A stretch of DNA of 64,000 nt, taken from contig NZ_JAQLOI010000003.1 in the NCBI RefSeq assembly GCF_028204155.1, positions 248,001 to 312,000 of the forward strand, written 5' to 3'. The notes below the pieces were generated by a model. That model made no database searches. It was not told where the DNA came from and worked only from the letters and a program-made list of their open reading frames with translations. This document shows, piece by piece, positions 8,994 through 18,215 of this stretch; the first letter of the stretch is position 1, and every line of letters begins with the position of its first letter. The translations under genes were made by a program, and so were the position numbers. The stretch is from Vibrio algarum. Its GTDB lineage: Bacteria > Pseudomonadota > Gammaproteobacteria > Enterobacterales > Vibrionaceae.

Positions 8994-10094
8994 TTACCCA
9001 ATAACAATTGCTAAATTCTTCCTGATATCTGTATATTCCTGCGTATATTTAATTCGCAGTTGCGGGGCATTTTCTAGGAGCTTAATGTAAGCTATCTCTG
9101 CTTCTTCCCAGCGTTTAGCCCAGTAAAGAACGTTAAATTTCATTTCAAGATTTTGGGTGTCAAATGGCTCTAAAGAGAGCAATTCATTAATATCGACCAA
9201 GGCTTCATTCCAGTTTTCAAGGTGAATATTAGAGTTCCCTCGGATATAACGTAAATCAACCGCTTTAGGGTGCGTTATTAAGTAGCGAGTAACGAGTTCA
9301 ATCACCTTTTTATATTCTTTAAGCTCAAAGCAAACAACACTCTCAACTTCATCGAGTTCTAGTACATCGTTTCCAAATAATGCTCTCGCTTTTTTAATAT
9401 ATTCAGAACTTTTAGAAAACTCTTTGGTAGCGTTAAGACAAGCACAAATCGTGAGATAACCGCCAATAACTTTTTTATCTATATCGATAACTTGTTTAGA
9501 ATATTCAATAGCAGTATCAAACTGTTCAAGTTGATAATTGAGATAAGCAAGGTTTAATAAACTACCAATATGTTTTGGGTCTTTTTCTAGGCTCTCTTTG
9601 TAAAAGCTAGCGGACGCTTTGGCTTCACCGCTAATGCCTGCACAAAACCCCAAATGGAAAAGGGGCTCAGCAGAGTCTGGGCTTTTTTCACAAGCATTGA
9701 TAAAGCAATGTTTAGCTTGATCGAGAATACCAATCTGCATCAGAGCGCGGCCAAAATTAATAAAGTAATCCGCGCTCGCATCCATTTCAATAGGCTGTAA
9801 CACCGTAAGAGCTAGTTCTGGCTGTTGATTACGCAATAATATTTCACTGGCTATTACTTTTATATCCATGTTCAATTTACTTCTTGAACCATTAATATAA
9901 AAACTCGTTACTCGCTTTTGTGCTTCTTGTACAAGTTGTTGTTCATTATTATTTAGCGTTGATACCATGAACTGCACTTCATTCTTTAATGAATGCATAG
10001 CTTCTTCATATTTGGCTTGCCACTCTTCTTTTGTTGCATCAATATCTAAGATAAGAAATAGCTCTTCTACCCAGCCAACATTATTACTATTCAT
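8994..10094 (-). CDS. TPR-repeat protein at the head of the rdhA1 operon
   Basis: 366 residues, no signal peptide or membrane segment, so probably cytoplasmic. From about residue 100 to 330 it is a chain of 34-residue helical repeats with the usual Ala, Gly and Tyr positions (for example HLGFCAGISGEAKASASFYK and NLAYLNYQLEQFDTAIEY). The first 90 residues are helical and charged without clear repeats. It is the first gene of the minus-strand arm, 36 bases before rdhA1, and starts about 75 bases downstream of the proposed FNR-dependent start site. TPR proteins bind other proteins; a role in folding, cofactor loading or Tat quality control of RdhA1 is inference from position alone. Confidence 0.85.
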   Translation of the reverse strand: MNSNNVGWVEELFLILDIDATKEEWQAKYEEAMHSLKNEVQFMVSTLNNNEQQLVQEAQKRVTSFYINGSRSKLNMDIKVIASEILLRNQQPELALTVLQPIEMDASADYFINFGRALMQIGILDQAKHCFINACEKSPDSAEPLFHLGFCAGISGEAKASASFYKESLEKDPKHIGSLLNLAYLNYQLEQFDTAIEYSKQVIDIDKKVIGGYLTICACLNATKEFSKSSEYIKKARALFGNDVLELDEVESVVCFELKEYKKVIELVTRYLITHPKAVDLRYIRGNSNIHLENWNEALVDINELLSLEPFDTQNLEMKFNVLYWAKRWEEAEIAYIKLLENAPQLRIKYTQEYTDIRKNLAIVIG

Positions 10095-10203
10095 TAATTT
10101 ACGACCCCATAAAACCTTATATTAAGTAGGTTATAGAATTGCGCTGAGGTCTAAAGGTAGAAATAGCAAGGTGATGGATATAAATCGTCCGTTAGAATTA
10201 ACT

Positions 10204-10217
10204 TTGATTAAAATCAA
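10204..10217. promoter_or_regulatory. FNR box for the minus-strand rdh operon
   Basis: The sequence TTGATTAAAATCAA is a perfect FNR consensus (TTGAT-N4-ATCAA). Its centre (10210.5) lies about 41 bases from position 10170, the start site predicted from a minus-strand -10-like TATATC at 10177-10182. This is the usual class II activator spacing and points at the TPR-rdhA1-rdhB1 operon. The match is seen; the start site and binding are inferred. Confidence 0.7.
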
Positions 10218-10249
10218 TTTTATAAAAATCACCTAAAAATGAATCATGA

Positions 10250-10263
10250 TTGATAAATATCAA
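10250..10263. promoter_or_regulatory. FNR box for the plus-strand rdhC1-nifJ operon
   Basis: The sequence TTGATAAATATCAA is a second perfect FNR consensus. Its centre (10256.5) is about 42 bases upstream of a start site near 10299 predicted from TATCTG at 10288-10293, again class II spacing, but facing the plus strand and rdhC1. The rest of the intergenic stretch 10095-10382 shows no other gene. Confidence 0.7.
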
Positions 10264-10382
10264 CCTTATTTAATATTGGACTCGATGTATCTGAAATGGG
10301 TTGATATCTACCTTTATACCAACTGACTTAGCGATAACATTAGCAAAAATAATCGCTTTTATACCGTCTTAGTAGGTAGGTC

Positions 10383-11643
10383 ATGGCTCGAAGATCTAAA
10401 AAAATCAAATCAACTGGTTGAGAAGTTCTCCGCTATTGGTTCTCTCATATTACTTATTGCAGCGTGGTGGTTTGGCGGTGCAGAAATATCTCAACGTCAG
10501 ATAACCATGCTGGATTCACTGACAGAGGAAAATCAACAACTTGTCCGGTTCGATAAAGATATTTATCAGATTGTTGAAAACAACGAACAGAAGGCATGGT
10601 TAGCCGTAGGCTCTGGTGTCGGTTACGGTGGCGAGGTAAATATTGCTGTTCGTATGGATTTAGAAGGCAAGGTTGAACAAACCAGTATTCTTTCAATAAA
10701 GGACACCTCATCTTACGTTACTAAAGTCATTGAATATGGACTGATGAATTCTTTTCTCGGCTCCTTGACGAAAGGGCGTATCGACGTCGATGCAGTCAGC
10801 GGTGCAACGTTAACCTCAAACGGAATTATTCACGCTACGAGTAGCGCCATTGACCCTATTCGAGAACAAATATTTGGCTACCGACTACTAGAGCGTTCTA
10901 GTCCCTTTGATACGGTTAGTTTTCTTGACGGACTTGCAGTACTGTTCTTCATGCTGGCTATATATATCAGCCGTTCGACTAGCATTCATAAAAATAAGAT
11001 GCAGTGGACACTAATGCTTGCATCTCTGGTGATATTCGGCTTTTACTCCGCTGCGCTTATCTCCTCTTCCACTATGGGAATTCTCATTTCAGGATCTTGG
11101 TCCTCAGGTCTGGGTAACTATACCGCTATCATCCTTTTAATACTGACTATTGGGTACATTTTACTGTTTAACAAGAATATCTATTGTCAAATGATCTGTC
11201 CTATGGGGACGACTCAACAGTGTCTGTCTAAACTCACTAGTGCGAAATCCTTTACCCTAAAACATAAAGCCTTGAGTTGGTTCCCGCGAGTTATTCTGTT
11301 AGTCGCATTAAGCTGCGGCTTATATTTCAGAAACCCAGCCGCGTTCACCTTTGAACCCTTTGGCATTATGTTTGGCATGGTTGGATCCATCTATCTGTTT
11401 ATTCCTACTATTTTACTATTGATTACTTCACTCTTTGTACACCGCCCGTGGTGTAAAACGCTTTGCCCTATTAACGCGATGACCGACTATTTGTTGTTTT
11501 TTAAGGACTGGTATAAGCAAACAACCAAGGCTAAAAAACGAAACAAGAATCGAATGGATAAGCCACGCAAAACCACAGCTAAAAAAGCAGTGAGTAAACG
11601 CCCGCTTAACGAGCAACCAATCCCTGTCAAGGTTGCGGAGTAA
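10383..11643 (+). CDS. rdhC: RdhC/NosR-like membrane flavoprotein 1 (frameshift near start)
   Basis: The frame breaks at an A7 run (10398-10404). Removing one A joins ATG 10383 (MARRSKKSNQLVEKFSAIG) to a transmembrane segment and the main frame, giving 419 residues that align from the start with the second RdhC at 31726. If the break is real, translation could begin only at 10507 and the first membrane helix is lost. Next comes a periplasmic FMN-binding domain with the flavinylation motif DAVSGAT, whose Thr receives FMN covalently in this family. About five more membrane helices follow, with two cytoplasm-side Cys-x3-Cys-Pro motifs (CQMICPMG, CKTLCPIN). This is the NosR/NirI/RdhC plan for passing electrons across the membrane. 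It heads the plus-strand operon with PFOR and flavodoxin. No ApbE flavin transferase is in the window. Confidence 0.85.
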
Positions 11644-11648
11644 CTACC

Positions 11649-11879
11649 ATGAGAAAGAATTTTTTATATCTGTTTTATGCAGTAACTAGCGTATTCATCC
11701 TGTTAGCGTTAAATCAAGATTTTAATATGATTCGACGAACCACCAGCTCTACAGAGCCACAATACGTATTTACCCAACCATCAAATGACAATGCTGAAAC
11801 ACGCCAACAAGAAGATATGAAAATTATTCTTCAATGGGCACAAGGCTACGATCCTGACAGCAAAAGCAAGTACGAGTAA
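11649..11879 (+). CDS. Small single-pass membrane protein following rdhC1
   Basis: 76 residues. One hydrophobic segment near the N-terminus (about residues 5-21) is followed by a polar, Gln/Asp/Ser-rich tail of about 50 residues that would lie outside the cytoplasm or serve as a soluble anchor domain. No family is recognised. It starts five bases after rdhC1 and ends eight bases before nifJ, clearly inside the operon. A similarly placed, different-looking 46-residue membrane protein follows rdhC2 (32985-33125), so a small subunit accompanying RdhC seems likely. Confidence 0.75.
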   Translation: MRKNFLYLFYAVTSVFILLALNQDFNMIRRTTSSTEPQYVFTQPSNDNAETRQQEDMKIILQWAQGYDPDSKSKYE

Positions 11880-11887
11880 GGTCGAGA

Positions 11888-14800
11888 ATGAACGCAAATA
11901 ATAAGGTGGGTTCTCTCACCGAGAAACAAGAGATGGATATCAGAATTATGGACGGCAACGAAGCCGCGGCTTCTGTTGCTTATCGATGTACCGATGTTAT
12001 CGGCATCTATCCAATCACCCCTTCTTCAGCCATGTCTGAATATTGTGAAGAGTGGACCAATCTAAAAATCAAAAACTTTAGAGGGACGATTCCCAGCATT
12101 TACGAGATGCAATCGGAAGCTGGCGCTGCGGGGCTAGTGCACGGTGCATTAACGGCCGGGTCACTAGCTACTTCGTTCACTTCGTCTCAGGGATTGCTCT
12201 TAATGATCCCAAATATGTATAAAATAGCAGGTGAGCTGACCTCGTTTGTTTTGCATGTTGCAGCAAGAACCGTGGCAACCCATGCCCTTTCCATTTTTGG
12301 TGATCACTCTGATGTTATGGCAGTACGGCAAACCGGGTTTGCTATGCTCTCAAGCGATAACTGTCAACAAGCACACGATTTTGCTTTAATTGCTCACGCT
12401 GCAACATTAAAAAGTCGCATTCCTTTTGTGCACTTTTTTGACGGATTTAGGACCTCTCATGAATTAAACCACGTCCAATATATACACGATAACGTTATTG
12501 CCGAGATGCTTGAAACAAACGCGGTTGTTCAAAACTTCCAACGTCGATTAACACCCGATGCTCCAACGCTTAGAGGCTCTTCGCAAAATCCTGACACCTA
12601 CTTTCAGGCAAGAGAAGCGGTAAACCAGTATTATGATGGTTGTCCCGATATCGTGGCCGATATGATGGATAAATTCGGTGAACTTACTCAACGTCACTAC
12701 AAACCATTCGTCTATTTTGGTGACGATAAAGCCACTGATATTATCGTGATTATGGGCTCTGCCGTTAGTACAGTAAAACAAACCGTGGCCAGCCTACTAA
12801 AACAAAACAGGAAAGTCGGTGTATTGTGCGTTCATCTGTTTCGCCCTTTCTCGGTAAAACATTGTTTAAATGCCATGCCATCAACCGTACAAAATATCGC
12901 GGTGCTTGATAGAACAAAAGAACCTGGCGCAGTTGGCGAACCTCTTTATTTAGACATTACTTCCGCTATTGCTCGCAATTGGAAGACCCATCATTCGACT
13001 CCACAACCAACAATATTTGGTGGTCGATATGGGCTTTCTTCTAAAGAATTTGCTCCTCGACACGTCGTTTCTGTGTTTACTGCATTAGAACTAGGCACTA
13101 TCTTCCATGATTTCACCATCGGTATCACCGATGATGTCACCAACCTGTCTCTGCCATTAATCCACGATAACCTCAAATATGATGACACTAAATTAAGGGC
13201 GCTTTTTTATGGCTTGGGCTCAGATGGCACCGTGGGTGCAAATAAAAACACCATAAAAATTGTAGGCGCTGATAGCCCTTGGTTTACTCAAGGTTATTTT
13301 GTATATGACTCCAAGAAGTCTGGTGGGATGACAACATCTCACTTGCGATTCAATTCCTCCCCATTGATTCGCCTTACCTTATTGATGAGGCAGACTTCCT
13401 TGGTTGTCATCAATTTAGCTTACTAAAAAACAACGATATTTTAGCGCACACAGGGCAAGGCGCGACGGTTCTATTTAATTCTGTTTATTCCGCGCGTGAG
13501 TTATGGAAGCAACTTAATTATCGCGAGCAGAAACACATCTTAAATAAGAATTTGCAGGTCTATACCATAGACGCGACCACACTAGCGAACCAATGCGGTA
13601 TTCGAGGTCGTATTAATAATATTATGCAGCGGGCGTTCTTTTTATTGAGCGATCTGATGACGCCAGAGAATGCGCTTCAACGACAGAAAGAAGCCATTAC
13701 CAAAACCTATCAGCGAAAAGGTGAGAAATTAGTAAACGCCAACATAGCTGCGGTAGAACAAACCGAGGCGTTATTATTTAAGGTACAGCCCGTTGAAGCG
13801 TCATTAAATGAACCCACAACCCAACCCGTTGTGGCGCAGCATGCACCTGATTTTGTCAAAAAGGTAACTGCGGAACTGCTACAAAATAAAGGTGACCAAT
13901 TACCTGTTAGTGTTTTTCCGTCCGATGGCCAATGGCCTACAGCCACTAGTAAATGGGAAAAACGAGATATCGCAAGCTTTGTCCCACAGTGGGACTCAGA
14001 AAGCTGTACCCAATGTAATATTTGCAGCCTAGTTTGTCCTCATTCAGCCATTCGGGTAAAAGTAATCGATAGTAAGCTGTCATTACAAGACGCTCCTCGC
14101 TCGTTCAAAACCACCGACTACAAACTACGCGATTTTCATGGTCAAAAATACACTCTACAAGTCTCCCCACAAGACTGCACAGGATGCCAACTATGCGTAG
14201 AAATGTGCCCTGCAGCTCATGAAGAAATTAAAGCGTTACAAATGGTGGCGCGTGAATCTGTATCAGACGAACAGAACGACAACTTCGAATACTTCACCCA
14301 GTTACCTGAGCTTCAACCCATCGATATTAAACGAATCGATGCGCGAAGCAGCCAACTTCTTGAACCCTTGTTAGAATTTTCAGGTGCTTGTTCTGGTTGC
14401 GGAGAGACGCCTTACATTAAGCTACTTACCCAGCTATACGGGGATCATATGCTTATCGCCAATGCGACTGGTTGTTCTTCCATATATGGGGGCAACTTGC
14501 CAACCACCCCATACACTCAGAATAGACAAGGGCAAGGGCCTGCATGGGCTAACTCACTGTTTGAAGACAATGCTGAATTTGGTCTAGGTATGCGCATGGC
14601 CATCGAAAGCGAACAAAATATTGCACTGATGACACTCAACTCGCTGAAAGACTCTATTCCTGAAGCATTGTTTGAAAATATCGTTTCATTAATAAACGAC
14701 TCATCGACTAAAGGAATCACAAAACAACGTGAAAATGTTGCGCAGTTAAAACAGCTGATCGCTTCTCAACATCCCATGATTCAATACGCAGATTCACTGG

Positions 14801-15450
14801 TAGCAAAAACGGTATGGATCCTTGGTGGTGATGGTTGGGCGTTTGATATCGGCTATGGCGGGCTCGATCATGTCCTGGCAAGTGATAAAAACATCAACAT
14901 TATGGTGCTAAACAATCAAGTTTACGCCAACACTGGTGGCCAACAGTCTAAAGCCACACCAACAGGTGCTATCGCTAAATTTGCCAGTGAAGGTAAGGAA
15001 AATGCTGGCAAAGACCTCGGTATGCCTACAATGATGAACGGCAATGCTTATGTAGCGACGGTAGCTATCGGTGCCAACATGAATCAAACCCTGAAAGCGA
15101 TTCAAGAAGCCGAGTCTTATCCTGGGCCATCTCTAATCATCGCTTATGCATCCTGCATAACCCATGGTATCAACATGTCCGAAGGTATCGAGCAGCAACA
15201 GCAATTAATCGAAAGTGGGTTGTGGCCACTCTACCGATTTGATCCGAGACGGATTGCAAAAGGCAAAGCAGCCCTTCAGCTAGATTCTCGTCCAGCCAAA
15301 GAAAGCGTAGAACGCTTTGTAGAACTTCAAAATAGGTTTAGCCAACTTTCAACAAGAGATAACGAAAGCTATCAGCTCGGGATCGCTTCATTGCAATCTC
15401 AAGTTGAACATAAACAGTCACTGCTTAGCCTTCTCGCTGAGTGGAAATAA
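11888..15450 (+). CDS. nifJ: Pyruvate:ferredoxin/flavodoxin oxidoreductase (PFOR), one frameshift
   Basis: The gene is split at a C4 run (13359-13362). One more C restores one frame of 1187 residues, the usual size of single-chain PFOR. In order: domain I binding thiamine pyrophosphate (GNEAAASVAYRCTDVIGIYP), domain II, the domain VI-type acetyl-CoA region with KKSGGMTTSHLRF, the gamma-like part with GQGATVLFNS, two 4Fe-4S sites (CTQCNICSLVCP, CTGCQLCVEMCP), and the TPP/Mg domain (GACSGCGETPY, GGDGWAFDIGYGG, NNQVYANTGGQ). It oxidises pyruvate with CoA to acetyl-CoA and CO2 and reduces flavodoxin or ferredoxin. A flavodoxin gene follows 25 bases later. Placement behind rdhC1 suggests it supplies low-potential electrons for dehalogenation. 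Confidence 0.92.
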
Positions 15451-15475
15451 TCAGTAGATAACAGAGAGAATAACA

Positions 15476-15973
15476 ATGGAAAATGTCGCCGTAATTTATG
15501 GTAGTGACTCTGGATCCACAAAAAAGGTCGCTGCACTTATCGCTCAACAACTCGATGTCGATTGCTATGACATCGCAGACATTGACGTGGAAGATTTTGA
15601 ACAATATGACCTCATTGTTCTAGGAACACCCACAGTAAACAAAGGCGAAATTCAGTCTGACTGGGATTATGTCCTAGACGATATTGAAGACCTTAATCTA
15701 GCAGAAACTAAAGTCGCAATTTTTGGCCTTGGTGATCAAATTGAATACTCCGACACCTTTGTCGATGGTATGGCCGATCTTGCTGAGGTCTGTGCGGATG
15801 CAGGTGCAAATATCATTGGTCAATGGTCTACTGAAGGATATAAGCACGAAGATTCAAGAGCAGAGAACGATGGTAAGTTTATCGGACTTGCCATCGATAT
15901 GGAAAGACAAGCAGACATGACTCCTGCCCGGGTAGAAGCTTGGGTGAGTCTACTAAAAACATCTATGCTTTAA
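15476..15973 (+). CDS. Long-chain flavodoxin
   Basis: 165 residues. The phosphate-binding loop YGSDSGSTKK is near the N-terminus. The isoalloxazine loops are TPTVNKGEIQSDW and GLGDQIEYSDTFVDG, followed by the extra segment of long-chain flavodoxins (about 115-145). The protein is very acidic, as usual. It is the probable electron acceptor of the PFOR encoded just upstream and could pass electrons to RdhC1 or another partner. It resembles nitrogenase-type NifF in length and operon neighbour, but no nif genes are present. Confidence 0.92.
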   Translation: MENVAVIYGSDSGSTKKVAALIAQQLDVDCYDIADIDVEDFEQYDLIVLGTPTVNKGEIQSDWDYVLDDIEDLNLAETKVAIFGLGDQIEYSDTFVDGMADLAEVCADAGANIIGQWSTEGYKHEDSRAENDGKFIGLAIDMERQADMTPARVEAWVSLLKTSML

Positions 15974-16000
15974 TCAAAATAACGAATCCGAGGATAAAGA

Positions 16001-16852
16001 ATGAAAATAGCCGTTACCGCCGCCAGTGGACAACTGGGTGCAGAAATCGTTAAAGCAACGGTTGAACTGCTTTCCAACGATGATGTTGTCGCCCTTGCTA
16101 GAACACCGGAAAAGGCATTACATCTCGGTGTCGAAGTAAGACCTGGCGATTACGATGATCTTGAAACATTGGAACTATCCCTACAAGGCATCGACGTATT
16201 ACTTATTGTATCGGGCAATATCGCTCCAGATAAACGTATTCCCCAGCACCGTAATGTTATTCATGCGGCTAAAAAAGCGGGAGTGAAAAAGGTGGTTTAT
16301 ACTAGCGTACAAGGTGCGGAAGAAAATACCGCGTTCTCCCCAGTCATCCAAAGTAACCGCCAAACGGAACAAGATATTAGAGAGTGTGGCCTAGAATGGG
16401 TCATCGGCCGCAACGGCATTTATATTGAGCCGGATGTCGAATACATAGAAAATTATAAAACCATTGGAAAAATCACCAACTGTGCCGGAGATGGGAAATG
16501 TGGCTACGCTAGCCGTCAAGAGTTAGCACATGCCTACGCTCACATGCTTACGGAAGATAAACATAACGGTCAAACCTACAATCTACATGGTGAAGCCCTA
16601 ACCCAATACCAGCTCACAGATCACTTAAACCATACATTCCGCACGACACTCAGCTACGAACCTATGGAAGTAGAGGAATACCGAGCAGAACGAATAGGTG
16701 AGCTTGGTGAGTTTATGGGAACTATTATAGCGGGCATCTATCAAGGCATTCGAGAGGGTGCTTGCGATAACCCTAGCGACTTTTCTAATGCCGCTGGGCG
16801 AGAACATCAGAGTTGGGACGAGTATTTTTCAGCTTTAAAAAATAAGGCTTAG
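16001..16852 (+). CDS. NmrA/QorB-like NAD(P)-binding reductase
   Basis: 283 residues with an N-terminal Rossmann loop (TAASGQLGAEIV) and the atypical short-chain-reductase layout of NmrA and QorB quinone reductases. A strand-4 motif VVYTSVQGAEE and RNGIYIEP occur at the usual places. It could reduce a quinone or flavin-linked carrier with NAD(P)H, or sense redox state as NmrA does. A good ribosome site (GAGGATAAAG) precedes the ATG, 27 bases after flavodoxin, so it is the last gene of the rdhC1-PFOR operon. Its electron role there is inference. Confidence 0.75.
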   Translation: MKIAVTAASGQLGAEIVKATVELLSNDDVVALARTPEKALHLGVEVRPGDYDDLETLELSLQGIDVLLIVSGNIAPDKRIPQHRNVIHAAKKAGVKKVVYTSVQGAEENTAFSPVIQSNRQTEQDIRECGLEWVIGRNGIYIEPDVEYIENYKTIGKITNCAGDGKCGYASRQELAHAYAHMLTEDKHNGQTYNLHGEALTQYQLTDHLNHTFRTTLSYEPMEVEEYRAERIGELGEFMGTIIAGIYQGIREGACDNPSDFSNAAGREHQSWDEYFSALKNKA

Positions 16853-16896
16853 CCCTACCAAAATAACATTTAAGCAGGGAAAATTAGATGACCCTA

Positions 16897-16925
16897 AAGA
16901 TGAACCCTCACACTGGGTTCATCTT
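16897..16925. terminator. Bidirectional hairpin terminator between converging operons
   Basis: A perfect 11-base-pair stem (AAGATGAACCC / GGGTTCATCTT) with a 7-base loop. It lies between the end of the plus-strand rdhC1-nifJ operon (16852) and the converging siderophore-interacting gene. The right arm and part of the loop overlap the last codons of that gene (stop at 16908). Confidence 0.7.
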
Positions 16926-17648
16926 CTTCTGGGCACCAAAGCGATCAGCATCCACGCCTTGTTTCCAATAACCTACCGCAGATAGATTCAATCGATCAAA
17001 ACCAATCTCTTCTTGCAATACTGGGCGCAGTGCACGGATACTGCTAGCCTCAAGCCCCAAGAATACATGTGTATCTTTTTCCATATCTGCCGCTACTTCA
17101 AGTACCTTTTCTTCTAGAGTAGAAGTGGCTTCGTCTTCAACAAACCATTCTGTATTTTTAGAGTCGTCATAATCTAACTCAATAATATCCGCACGAGTCG
17201 GGACAGCGATAACCGCTCTCACGTCAGCGTTTTCGTTAAACCTTGGAACATAGCCGTTGACTGCATTTACAGAAGTAATATCGCCTACCAGAAGATAGCT
17301 ATGGTGTTCAAAATTAGTCATTTTTAACGGCCCAGGTCCAGCAATGGTCACACTGTCTCCCACTTTAGCATCCCTCGCCCAATTGGTTGCAGGACCACTA
17401 TGGCGATTAACAACAAAGTCGAGCGCTAGTTCATTCGTTTCAGGGTTAAAATAGCGAATGGTGTAAGAACGCATTTTCCTTTCGGTGGCACTGTCAGGTT
17501 GCAAAACCACCTTCACATAAGAACCTTCCATACCCACGGGGAAGCCAACCAAGCTATCTCCTGTCACGACAATGCGACGCAAATGTGCTGAGAGGTCAAT
17601 AATTTTAGATACATGTGTTTGGCGTAGATTTGGTTTTTTTGGTTTCAT
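16908..17648 (-). CDS. Siderophore-interacting protein (FAD-dependent ferric-siderophore reductase family)
   Basis: 246 residues. The FAD-binding barrel has RSYTIRYFN and HSGPATNWA, then GPGPLK. The C-terminal NAD(P)-type domain ends with the family tail GYWKQGVDADRF. This is the ViuB/SIP family, which frees iron from siderophores by reducing it in the cytoplasm. It has a good ribosome site (GAGGAAA) and is divergent from a MarR gene with a palindrome between them. No siderophore genes are nearby, so it may serve as a general flavin reductase. Confidence 0.88.
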   Translation of the reverse strand: MKPKKPNLRQTHVSKIIDLSAHLRRIVVTGDSLVGFPVGMEGSYVKVVLQPDSATERKMRSYTIRYFNPETNELALDFVVNRHSGPATNWARDAKVGDSVTIAGPGPLKMTNFEHHSYLLVGDITSVNAVNGYVPRFNENADVRAVIAVPTRADIIELDYDDSKNTEWFVEDEATSTLEEKVLEVAADMEKDTHVFLGLEASSIRALRPVLQEEIGFDRLNLSAVGYWKQGVDADRFGAQKKMNPV

Positions 17649-17713
17649 TTGATTTTCCTCTTACACTTGAACTGCAGCAGATAAGTTGATAAAGTCTACT
17701 ATAAGTCATATAG

Positions 17714-17728
17714 GTTGACTTTGTCAAC
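17714..17728. promoter_or_regulatory. Candidate MarR operator
   Basis: A perfect palindrome GTTGAC-TTT-GTCAAC in the divergent gap between the siderophore-interacting gene and marR. MarR proteins bind such short palindromes over promoters, and TTGACT inside it could also be a -35 element. Binding is inferred from position and symmetry. Confidence 0.55.
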
Positions 17729-17748
17729 TACATAGCAAGGGTTAATAG

Positions 17749-18180
17749 ATGAACACTACCTCTACCACTGACACCGTTTTTAATTTTATTCAGTTATACC
17801 GATTAGCAATGCGTTCAGCACTCAAGGCCCATGAGATTGGCTTACACTCTATGCATGTTAAATGTTTAACCTATATAGAAAGAACAGAGGTTTGTACTGC
17901 AAATGATATCGTTCGTTTTTTCTCAAGAGATAAAGCGCAAATTGCTCGATTGATCAAAGAGATGATAGATAAAGATTGGATTCAAAAAACCGCCAATCCG
18001 GAAGACAAAAGAAGTCAACTATTGTCATTAACGGAAAATGGTAAAGACCTTGCTGAGTTAATCTCTGCCACTCAAACTAAGGTACACACCAAAATAGAAG
18101 AAAACCTGACTTCGCAAGAACTCGCAGAGTTTAAGCGAGTGGCAGACATAATGGCGAGCAACCTTAAATCGATGAAATAA
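17749..18180 (+). CDS. MarR-family transcriptional regulator
   Basis: 143 residues. The winged helix-turn-helix core (about 45-105) shows VCTANDIVRFFSRDKAQIARLIKEM, then the wing with PEDKRSQLLSLTENG, typical of MarR, and dimerisation helices at both ends. It most likely represses the divergent siderophore-interacting gene and itself through the palindrome at 17714-17728. No cysteine or other obvious sensing site stands out beyond the family norm, so the signal is unknown. Confidence 0.87.
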   Translation: MNTTSTTDTVFNFIQLYRLAMRSALKAHEIGLHSMHVKCLTYIERTEVCTANDIVRFFSRDKAQIARLIKEMIDKDWIQKTANPEDKRSQLLSLTENGKDLAELISATQTKVHTKIEENLTSQELAEFKRVADIMASNLKSMK

Positions 18181-18193
18181 TGCAGCCTTAAAT

Positions 18194-18215
18194 GGGGTAG
18201 ATCGTTACCTACCCC
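18194..18215 (+). terminator. Probable terminator after marR
   Basis: A 7-base-pair GC-rich stem (GGGGTAG / CTACCCC) with an 8-base loop, 14 bases after the marR stop. There is no long T tract behind it, so termination strength is uncertain. Confidence 0.45.

Noticed and set aside
10286..10291. A TGTATC sequence in the rdh divergent promoter as an AraC half-site
   Set aside because: It matches the half-site but no second copy lies 21 bases away, so chance is the simpler view.
10095..10382. A cobalamin riboswitch near the rdh genes
   Set aside because: I looked for the conserved B12-box and hairpin pattern in the leaders of both rdh loci and saw none; the gap here is explained by FNR boxes and promoters.
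13552..15450. The second PFOR piece as a separate subunit gene
   Set aside because: Conserved sequence continues without gap through 13363-13551 in this frame, there is no start signal, and one added C rebuilds a normal single-chain PFOR.
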